A stretch of 64,000 nucleotides of DNA from contig CBDCOR010000012.1 of NCBI GenBank assembly GCA_965219855.1, positions 248,001 to 312,000 on the forward strand, given 5' to 3'. This document shows, one piece after another, positions 34,515-41,986 of this stretch. Below the pieces are notes generated by a model. The model did no database searches, was not told the origin of the DNA, and was given only the letters and a program-made list of their open reading frames with translations. The DNA comes from CAUZIZ01 sp965219855. Lineage in GTDB: Bacteria > Acidobacteriota > UBA6911 > RPQK01 > JAJDTT01. Each line of letters begins with the position of its first letter. Within the stretch, counting starts at the first letter, position 1. A program made the position numbers and the translations under genes.

Positions 34515-35465
34515 CAGTAGTGTCCCAACGTTTGGGCTTCTAATCTCTGTAAAGTATTAATGAGTAATATGTTAGAGAAGATAATGGGTGTTTCCGACTT
34601 GAAAGTGAGTGTACGCTCACGCCCTTCAGTTCATAAGAAGGGCGAGCATGTACACGGGCACGACGATTTTTTCTCAGGTGATGCGGCATCTTCCCTGGCA
34701 TCATTTTCATCGCATTGTTCAGCACTACGGAGGCGACTACAAGGTCAAGTCGTTCCGCTGTGCCGACCATTACCGGGTCATGGCCTTTGCACAGTTGACC
34801 TATCGCGAGAGCTTGCGCGATATCGAAGCCTGCCTACGGGCCATGAGATCCAAGCTCTTCCACATGGGCATTCGCTCCACGGTCTCCCGCAACAATCTGT
34901 CCAATGCCAACGAGAGGCGCGACTGGCGCATCTATGCCGAGTTTGCCCAAGTGCTTATCGCCGAAGCGCGCCGCCTGTACACCGACGAGGACCTGGGAGT
35001 CGACCTGAACGCGACCGTCTATGCCTTGGACTCCACGACCATCGACCTGTGCCTCTCGGTCTTCCCCTGGGCGCGCTTCCGCCGTACCAAGGGGGCGATC
35101 AAACTGCATACCTTGCTCAACCTGCACGGCGCCATTCCCGAGTTCGTTCTGATCTCGGACGGAAAACTGCACGATGTCCACGCCTTGGACCACCTGATTC
35201 CTTGTCCCGGTGCCTACTACATCATGGATCGCGGATACCTGGATTTCGGGCGCCTGTACCGACTCCATTCTGCCCGGTCGTTATTCGTGACCCGCGCCAA
35301 GGCCAACTTCAAGTTCCGCCGCCGCTACTCCCACCCGGTGGACAGAACGACGGGACTGATCTGCGACCAAACTGTCCTGCTGAGCACCTTCTATCCGGCC
35401 AAGGCCTACCCCGAACCTTTGCGTCGCATCAAGTTCTTCGACGTCACCACCGACCTGCGGCTAGT

Positions 35466-37334
35466 CCCAAAATAAGCGCAAGTTCGAAAATAGACCCCTT
35501 TGTCGGCTCCGAGGAGCCATTTTGGAGACCTAAATTCTAAATTTCGGCGCGAAGTCACTCAGAACAGGCACGTGTTCAGCTGTCCTCCACGCCGATCGCT
35601 CAGGGAAAACGATTCTGCCCTCTTGGGGGGCGTTTGTAGAGACACCTCGCCCCAGCTCTGGCGACCCTCGGAGCTACTTTATCTCCTTTCAGTTTCAGGT
35701 AGCTGGCCGGTGTTTCAACCACTTACTGCCTTCCAAGAGAAGACGGCTCCAACCATTGACATCCAGCAGCCGATAGACCAACTGTCGGCCCCTGCGCAAA
35801 ATCTGGCAGGGCATTTCAATGACCTCTCGCAGGAAACGGCGATACTCCATCTTCACCAGCTCTCGGGCTTGCAGTCGCGCCGGCAGCACCAACCCCATCC
35901 AGGCCTTCAGATTCCAGGCTTGAGCCGCAATCACCAGATAGGCCCAGTTGGCTACCAGCGTATCCGAGGGCATCCGCAGGGCCTCGACTCCGTTCTTGAG
36001 TTGTTCAATGACGTTCTCCTGGTTGCAGCGCCGGTTGTTTTCCCGTACGACTCCCGCCGTTCCCAACGTTCTGGCCGAGATATTGGTGACATAAAAGTGG
36101 TAGCGCGTCTGCGGCAGCAGCCGCTTCTGGCCTTTCTCGACCAGGATCGTCTTGCGCAAGATCACCATCCGATAGGTTCGCTTCGCTTTGCTCGGACGGT
36201 AGTCGATCTCCGCGATCTCTTCCCGTTCCAGCGTCAGCGTCTTGAACCCGCGTCTCTTGACAATCTCCGGCTTCACTTTGTCCCGCCGCTGGCGCCGCTT
36301 CTTCCCTTTTCCTTTCCCCTGGCTGGGGCGCCCCAGCTCTTTCCATCTCGCTTCTGGCAACGCCTCCGCCCACTTGACGAAGCTCGGATGGGCGTCGATC
36401 CCGAAGTCAAACTCCACGCCCGCCTCCGTCCAACGGTCAAAATGAGCCGTCAGCGAAAAATCCGTGTCCCCGCGCAGGCGCACCTTCCGAAAACCCGCCT
36501 CTCGAACCAGCTCGATACTCCGATCCAGCCATTCGGCCGCTCCCTCATGAGAGGGACGGTTGCCCGAGCGGTTGACCGCATAGAGCACCTCTCCCGTATT
36601 GGCCAGCGTCACGATCAGCGGCGCATAGCCCCACTGCCCGTCGTAGCTGATCTCCATCCCTTCCTTGCATTCGCCGCTCGTGGGGGCCATCGTCCCATCC
36701 ACGTCGATCTCCGCCCGTTGGAAGAAACGGGCCGGTTGTTGGGCCCAGACCTTGAGGCGGCTGGCATTGACGGCTTCCATCAGATCCACCACGTCGGGCG
36801 CGTCAAAGCGGCGCACAAAGTCTCCGGCCGTGCTGGGGGCGGGGATCTTCTCGGCTCCCACCGCCTCCAGGAAACTCACACTCTGACGTCGCAGTTCAAT
36901 ATCCTGATAGCGGGTCCCGCCCGTGGCCACGTTGTAGATCAGGCTCAGGACGTGGTCCGATTCGTGGTACGGTTGGTGGCGTTTGAGCAGCGTCACCGCC
37001 TGGTCAATGGCTTTCCCCAGCCCACTCCACTTCACCACCTGCTGCAGCAGCCCCAGACCACCGTAACTGACCGCACCCGTTTTCTCCGAGACCTCGTAGC
37101 TGATGACCTCGGGCGAGAGCACCGGTTTCGGGTCTTGACCGTTCCAGCTGGGGCTCAATCGCTGAGCAACCTCTGCTTCCCGTTTGCGGATGATTGCGCT
37201 ATCCTTTTTCTTCACCTGAAATGCCTCCTTTCGGCTTGTTCTGAAGTTTCTTTGACAACCCCAGAATACCCGTCAGGTCTGGCATTTCAGGTGTTTACAT
37301 GTGGTTTAGTCCACTTTCATCTACTTCTTTTGGG
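35466..37334 (-). mobile_element. IS1380-family insertion sequence, copy 2 (1869 bp), nested in IS4 copy B
   Basis: The left end is CCCAAAATAAG; the right end reads inward as CCCAAAAGAAG. Target duplication GCTAGT is at 35460-35465 and 37335-37340. The uninterrupted target is visible in IS4 copies A and C. It differs from copy 1 by very few bases, one of them at the right end. Confidence 0.95.
35695..37215 (-). CDS. IS1380-family transposase, copy 2
   Basis: 506 residues, the same as the protein at 8129-9649, with the same GTG start and AAAGGAGG site. Intact. The 729-codon frame on the opposite strand, which joins into the IS4 transposase end, is an accident of the insertion. Confidence 0.95.
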   Translation of the reverse strand: MKKKDSAIIRKREAEVAQRLSPSWNGQDPKPVLSPEVISYEVSEKTGAVSYGGLGLLQQVVKWSGLGKAIDQAVTLLKRHQPYHESDHVLSLIYNVATGGTRYQDIELRRQSVSFLEAVGAEKIPAPSTAGDFVRRFDAPDVVDLMEAVNASRLKVWAQQPARFFQRAEIDVDGTMAPTSGECKEGMEISYDGQWGYAPLIVTLANTGEVLYAVNRSGNRPSHEGAAEWLDRSIELVREAGFRKVRLRGDTDFSLTAHFDRWTEAGVEFDFGIDAHPSFVKWAEALPEARWKELGRPSQGKGKGKKRRQRRDKVKPEIVKRRGFKTLTLEREEIAEIDYRPSKAKRTYRMVILRKTILVEKGQKRLLPQTRYHFYVTNISARTLGTAGVVRENNRRCNQENVIEQLKNGVEALRMPSDTLVANWAYLVIAAQAWNLKAWMGLVLPARLQARELVKMEYRRFLREVIEMPCQILRRGRQLVYRLLDVNGWSRLLLEGSKWLKHRPAT

Positions 37335-37705
37335 GCTAGTATTCCTCACCAACGACTTTGCTTCTCCCGCTCTGACTATTGCCCGGCTCTACAAGCTCCG
37401 CTGGCAGATCGAACTGTTCTTCAAATGGATCAAACAGCATCTCCGCATCAAGGCCTTTTACGGCACCAGTCCCAATGCCGTGAAAACACAAATCTGGATC
37501 GCCCTCAGTACCTACCTGCTCATCGCCATCATCCGCAAGCGCCTCTATCTCGAGTTGCCGCTCTACACAATTCTCCAGGTCCTGAGTGTCTCGCTCTTCG
37601 AGAAAACCCCAATTTTACAGGCCTTTCAGGACATGCATTACATTACTCAGAATAGTGACATTCATAAACAGTTGATGTTATTCGACTAACGCTGGGACGC
37701 TACTG

Positions 37706-38629
37706 TTCATGATTAATTCGACACTGGTCGCCGGAGCCGTGGGCTTGGTCACTATCCAGCCGCTGGCGAAGTTGTGGAAAGACCATTTCCTGTGGGCCTC
37801 ACCTACCCCTTTCATCAACGCTTCGACTGCGGCCATTCTTGTGCTGTCCTACAAGCCCATGGATCTTTTCGTGGCGCTGGCAGCGATCCCGCTCATCCTG
37901 GGCATCTATTACGCCCACAAGGTCAAGACTTACCGTCAAGGGACGAGTGAGAGTGAGGACAAGGGTTATGTGGGTAGCCGCCTGCTGCGGCTGAGCCAGA
38001 AACAGTTTTTCAAGGACTCCCTCCCGAGACAGGCAAAGGCCTACATCCTGGTCGTCATTGCGGCAGCCGTGCCGGTGTTCTTGTACTGCGCGTATCACGC
38101 ACTGACCCAACCCGGTATGAACTGGCTCTATCTGGCCGGACTCACCGTACTGGCCACCTTCTTTCCGGTCCGGATTGCCCTCTACAAAGACCGAATGTGG
38201 ATCACGCTCAGTGACATCTTCGTCTTTGCGGCCATGCTTCACTTTGGACCCCAGGTGGCGGTGATGATCGCCGTCATTGAGGCGCTGACCTTCAACCTCC
38301 GAATCCGCGTCAAGGGGGCCTATCGGCGAGCCTTCAACCTGGCTCAGATCACAGTGGTGGCCTACCTGATGGGTCAGGCGGTCGATCTGCTGTTGCACCA
38401 GGTAGCTCCGGTGGATGCGACCCAGGCCGGGAGCGTCCTCGTCCTGCTGGCCCTATCCCTGATCTGCGGTCTGCTCTATTTCCTGATGACCTCCGGCTTC
38501 ATTGCTGGAGCCATGGCTCTCTCCGACTGGCGCGCCTTTGTCCCTCTCTGGAAACGAAGCCTGGCGTGGACGCCGGTGACTCTGAGTGGGGTTGCACTCG
38601 CTTCAATCTTGTTCGTCTATTTGAACTGA
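37706..38629 (+). pseudogene. Membrane sensor-like protein body, 5' part lost at an IS4 junction
   Basis: The frame is open from the IS end (TTC ATG at 37706). The sequence begins inside a hydrophobic domain (MINSTLVAGAVGLVTIQPLA, then LWKDHFLWASPTPFINA) and has about eight to ten helices in all. The second block FFPVRIALYKDRMWITLSDIFVFAAMLHFGP and AFNLAQITVVAYLMG is the pattern of membrane input domains found before HD-GYP, GGDEF or kinase modules in Acidobacteria. No output domain follows, and the frame ends at VYLN. ATG 37709 might still start a shortened protein of 306 residues. Placement directly after the subtilases suggests a functional link, which is inference. Confidence 0.6.
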
Positions 38630-38669
38630 GCAGATCTCGAACTTCGCCGAGTCATAGGTCGCACCACAA

Positions 38670-38802
38670 CATGGGAGCCTGAGGCGCAAGCGAAAGGAAA
38701 ACCAGTCAGGCGAAGCGTGTAACCGGCGGTGATGAGAGTCTATAAGGGTAAGGCGGGAGGGCGTCGCCCAAGCACCCCTAGCTTGCGCTTCAGGCTCCCA
38801 TG
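38670..38802. repeat. 133-bp element with 22-bp inverted arms
   Basis: The left arm starts CATGGGAGCCTGAGGCGCAA and the right arm ends with its inverse, with one mismatch. A related single arm (GAAGCCTGAAGCGCAAGCGA) is at 55880. The interior has no coding frame. It lies between the sensor-like gene and the PAS fragment. Confidence 0.8.
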
Positions 38803-38961
38803 CAACGGAACGCCTTGCCTAGACAGGCTGGTCAAGGTGCCGTAGACTAAATCCACGGTCAACTTCTCGATATCCTGGGTGAATGGGTCAAGCAGGACCT
38901 TCGACGACCGCTCCCGTTTCAGGTGGTGGTTCATTCAGGTATCAAGATTCAGGAAGTCGAC

Positions 38962-39336
38962 ATGAAGCGGACTGAATCGGGCCGGCAAGAGGTTTCAGAA
39001 GAACATTTTTCCCTGCTGATCGAGAATCTTCCCATCGTCCACTACGCCTGCGAGGCGGAGGGGGATTTCGCTTGTATCCAGGTGTCCGAGAACGTCACGA
39101 GGGTCACCGGCTACCCAGCAAAACATTTCACTAGCCAGCCTTCCTTCTGGATCGATCATGTCCATCCGGAGGACCGGGAGAGAGTCCTGCAGGAGTTGCC
39201 CTCTTTATTCGAGCAAGAATACTACGAGCATGAGTATCGATGGCAGGCGGCAGACGGCTCCTATAGATGGTTTAACGACGTTCTTCATGTGGTGCGATCG
39301 GCGGATGAAACTCCCCTGCTGGCGCCAGCCGCTTGA
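38962..39336 (+). pseudogene. PAS-domain (PAS_3) fragment
   Basis: ATG 38962 (MKRTESGRQEVSEEHFSLLI) starts a PAS fold: ENLPIVHYACEAEGDFACIQVSENV, GYPAKHFTSQPSFWIDHVHPEDRERV, then YRWQAADGSYRWFNDVLHVVR. That is a nearly complete PAS_3 sensor domain. The frame then crosses a junction with the convergent kinase remnant at about 39300 and stops at 39336. Any output domain is missing. Similar domains detect small ligands or redox state ahead of kinases or cyclases. Confidence 0.6.
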
Positions 39337-39856
39337 GCTCTTCGAACCAAAAGGCCCAGATATCTGTGCGCTTGTCCACGGGCTTCCCTCGTGCCTGCTC
39401 GGGAGACATATAGGCCGCCGTCCCCAGGATCATCCCGGCCCTGGTGGCCAGATGGCTGATGGTGGGTGATTGACTGATGTCCTCCGCTACGACTTCTTCT
39501 TCCAGTGCTTTTGCAAGACCGAAGTCCAGGACCTTGACCTCACCTTCGGGGGTGATCTTCACATTGGCAGGTTTGAGATCCCGATGGATGATGCCTGTCT
39601 CGTGGGCTGCTTCCAGTGCCTCAGCCATCTGAAGAGCGATCTCCAGGCTCTCCCCTAGAGGAATGCCTCCTTTGTTGACCCGCTCCGCCAGGGTTTCCCC
39701 TTCCACCAATTCCAGAACCAGGGCGTGCTTATCCTCGGAATCCTCCAGACCATAGATGGAGGCGATGTTGGGATGATTCAGCGCCGCCAGTACCTGGGCT
39801 TCGCGGGAGAAACGAGCCATGCGTTCGCGGTCGGAGGCAAAGTAGAAAGGACGCAT
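39272..39856 (-). pseudogene. Ser/Thr protein kinase remnant with internal deletion
   Basis: The reading begins at ASDRERMARFSREAQVLAAL, so the glycine loop and ATP-binding Lys are missing. Subdomains VI to IX are intact: HRDLKPANVKI, LDFGLAKAL and AAYMSPEQARGKPVDKRTDIWAF. The next residues are WFEELKRLAPAGE, which belongs to the extreme C-terminus of the kinase-TolB/PD40 family, so everything between (rest of the kinase, membrane helix, propeller) has been deleted in frame. The 5' side ends next to a family B repeat at 39887. The last 13 or so codons overlap the PAS fragment. Confidence 0.7.
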
Positions 39857-39886
39857 TGATCTAGAATTGGATAGAGCCTTCTCCAG

Positions 39887-39966
39887 TAGCGGTGGCCTCC
39901 AGGCCGCCGTTTTTCAAGCCAAAGGCTTGAAGGAGAGAACACGGCGGCCTGGAGGCCACCGCTACG
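39887..39966. repeat. Palindromic dispersed repeat, family B copy 4
   Basis: GTAGCGGTGGCCTCCAGGCC ... GGCCTGGAGGCCACCGCTACG with inner CAAGCC-AAAGGCTTG: a nearly perfect long hairpin. Sequence at 39985-40036 matches the AAGCTGAAACTTCAT motif that accompanies other copies. Confidence 0.88.
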
Positions 39967-40186
39967 TCCCTTGACTGCAGTTTCTTTCAGGTACGATCCG
40001 GCGCAGCCGGTGGCACCACTAAGCTGAAACTTCATCGCCAAGCTTCCGAACTTCGGCGTTCGTATTGTTCGGTGTTTTGCGGTTTGAGATTTGGGCTTTT
40101 CTGCTTCCCGAGAAGGCAACCGCTAAAGGCTAAACCGCTGAATATCGATAGATGGGGCCATTCTACCCAAAATATGGAGCCTGGCT

Positions 40187-40387
40187 TCACTCCCCTCTCG
40201 GCACCAGCCGCTTGAGCTCTTCGAACCAATTGAAGACGACAACGACTCTATCTCGCGTCTCTCCTGCGGGTGGAGTGTCCCTGGTCATGAGGAACCTCTG
40301 GCCGTCGGTATCGTAGCTTCGACCATCGACTTGCGTGGTGAAACGGTGAATCGGGGCATGCTTGCGGTTCACTCTATCCTTCCCCAA
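40187..40387 (-). pseudogene. C-terminal tail of a second kinase-TolB/PD40 type protein
   Basis: The frame reads FTTQVDGRSYDTDGQRFLMT, a short stretch, then VVVVFNWFEELKRLVPRGE and TGA. DGQRFLM is a PD40/TolB blade motif, and the NWFEELKRLVP ending is the recurrent C-terminus of Acidobacterial Ser/Thr kinases with a propeller. Nothing upstream of 40387 belongs to it. It is the intact version of the tail fused in the 39272-39856 remnant. Confidence 0.6.
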
Positions 40388-40530
40388 TGTGCTTCAACTG
40401 CGAACGAAATAGTGGACTGCAATTATCCCATCGCTTCTTCAAACTGCACGTGGGTACGCCCCCGGTTTCGCTCAATCGTTGGCGACCAAATCTGAGCGCC
40501 AACTCTGCGAAGTTATTCTTGCACGAACCC

Positions 40531-41979
40531 TTAACTCAGAATTTCTTTGCCAACGCGCGCTGGGAACTCGCCGGTGAGCCTTTCGGCACGACCATTTCGC
40601 TTGTACACCAGCTCTCGGGCACTCAGACCCAACTGATTCAGGACGGTGGCGTGAAGATCGTGGACACTTACCCGATTCTCTACGCCCTTATACCCCAATT
40701 CGTCAGTCGTGCCGTGGACCGTTCCACCCTTGATACCGCCTCCGGCGAGCCAGACGGTGAAGGCATGCATGTTGTGATCTCGACCCACTCGCTTGGCATC
40801 TTTGGGTATTTCGGAGTGGGGTAGGCGACCAAACTCGCCCCCCCAGAGCACCAACGTGCTTTCCAACAGCCCGCGCTGCTTCAGGTCCTGCAACAGCGCC
40901 GCTACCGGTCGGTCGGTCATGCCACAGGTCTCGGGCAGACCCTTCCAGATCTCGAAGTGATGATCCCAAGGGTCGTGATTCATATAGATCTGGACGACAC
41001 GTACCCCCCGCTCCACCAGCCGCCGGGCCATCAGACAGCGGCGACCGTAGGAAGCGGTCAGCTTGTCGTCGAGACCGTACATCTCTCGCGTCGCCTGGCT
41101 TTCCTGGGACAGATCGAGGACGTCAGTAGCCTCCAGCTGCATCCGAGCCGCCAGCTCGTAGCTGCAAATCCGTGCTTCAAGCTCGGCATCTCCTTGATGT
41201 TTTTGCCGGTGGGCCGCGTCCAGGCGTCCCAGCAGCGACCTGGCAACCTCGAGCACCGGTCCGGGGAACTCCTCCCGGGGCTTGAGATTGGGCAGAGGAG
41301 AACCCTGAGACCGCAGTCTGGTCCCCTGGTAGACCGGCGGCAACCAACCCGCCTGCCAGTTTTGAATACCGCAGCGAGGCAGCCCTGTCGGATCCTCTAG
41401 CACCACATATGCAGGCAGATTCTGATTCTCGCTTCCGAGACCGTAAGCTACCCAGGCACCAAGCGTGGGACGGCCTGGAAGGAGACGGCCCGTATGCATC
41501 AGAAAGATTGCCGGTTCATGGTTGGAGTGGGTGGTGTACATGGCGCGAACCACCGCCATGTCGTCGACCCGAGTCGTCAGGTGCGGCAGCAGCTCCGAGA
41601 CGTCGATCCCTGATTTCCCGTACTTGGAAAACTTGAATCGCGTGGGCATCAACGATCCGGCAACCCTATTGAGCCGCTGTTGGCTGTCCAGGGCAGAGGG
41701 CGGCGGCGGCTCACCCGCGTGCTTTTCCAGCAGCGGCTTCGGATCGAATAGATCCATCTGGCTGGGCCCACCCGACATGAAAAGCTGGATGACCGCTTTG
41801 GCCTTGGGCTCGAAGTGGGGCGATTTCGGCTCCAGGTGGGGAACCGTCCGCTCTGAGGACGCGGACAGCGCCAGGTCCCCTCCCAGCAGGTAGGACAGGG
41901 CGGCGCCATAGGCCCCGTCACCCAGACGGGAAAAAAGATCTCGGCGGGATAGACGACTGGTTTCGGATTTCAACCACAT
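40531..41979 (-). CDS. DUF1501 protein with twin-arginine-like N-terminus
   Basis: A 482-residue DUF1501 (sulfatase-fold) protein. The N-terminus SRLSRRDLFSRLGDGAYGAAL resembles a Tat signal. Family blocks are AVIQLFMSGGPSQMDLFDPKP, SELLPHLTTRVDDMAVVRAMYTTHSNHEPA, PTLGAWVAYGLGSENQNLPAYVV, DPWDHH, LVLWGGEFGRLPHSE and DHNMHAFTVWLAGGGIKGGT. Members are almost always encoded next to PSD1-type cytochrome proteins, as here, seven bases downstream of the PSCyt1-PSD1 gene. They are thought to act outside the cytoplasm in degrading sulfated or complex polymers, but no reaction is established. The start is ATG 41979. Confidence 0.9.
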   Translation of the reverse strand: MWLKSETSRLSRRDLFSRLGDGAYGAALSYLLGGDLALSASSERTVPHLEPKSPHFEPKAKAVIQLFMSGGPSQMDLFDPKPLLEKHAGEPPPPSALDSQQRLNRVAGSLMPTRFKFSKYGKSGIDVSELLPHLTTRVDDMAVVRAMYTTHSNHEPAIFLMHTGRLLPGRPTLGAWVAYGLGSENQNLPAYVVLEDPTGLPRCGIQNWQAGWLPPVYQGTRLRSQGSPLPNLKPREEFPGPVLEVARSLLGRLDAAHRQKHQGDAELEARICSYELAARMQLEATDVLDLSQESQATREMYGLDDKLTASYGRRCLMARRLVERGVRVVQIYMNHDPWDHHFEIWKGLPETCGMTDRPVAALLQDLKQRGLLESTLVLWGGEFGRLPHSEIPKDAKRVGRDHNMHAFTVWLAGGGIKGGTVHGTTDELGYKGVENRVSVHDLHATVLNQLGLSARELVYKRNGRAERLTGEFPARVGKEILS

Positions 41980-41986
41980 GGCATCC

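Larger units (their letters stand above)
34648..37689 (+). pseudogene. IS4-family transposase, copy B, split by IS1380
   Basis: The gene starts at ATG 34648. Codons run to DVTTDLRLV at about 35464, where IS1380 is inserted at GCTAGT. They resume at 37340 (FLTNDFASPALTIARLYKLRWQ) to the stop at 37689. The two parts together equal the intact transposase. The catalytic Y-R-E-K region is separated from the two Asp residues, so this copy cannot make an active enzyme. Confidence 0.93.
34515..37705 (+). mobile_element. IS4-family insertion sequence, copy B, interrupted by an IS1380 element
   Basis: The same ends as copies A and C. Total length is 3191 bp; removing the 1869-bp IS1380 and one 6-bp target copy leaves 1316 bp, exactly the full IS. 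Flanking 9-mers (AAGGAATCT and TTCATGATT) do not match, so there is no target duplication. The ribosome site before the transposase has changed to AAGAAGGG. Confidence 0.93.
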
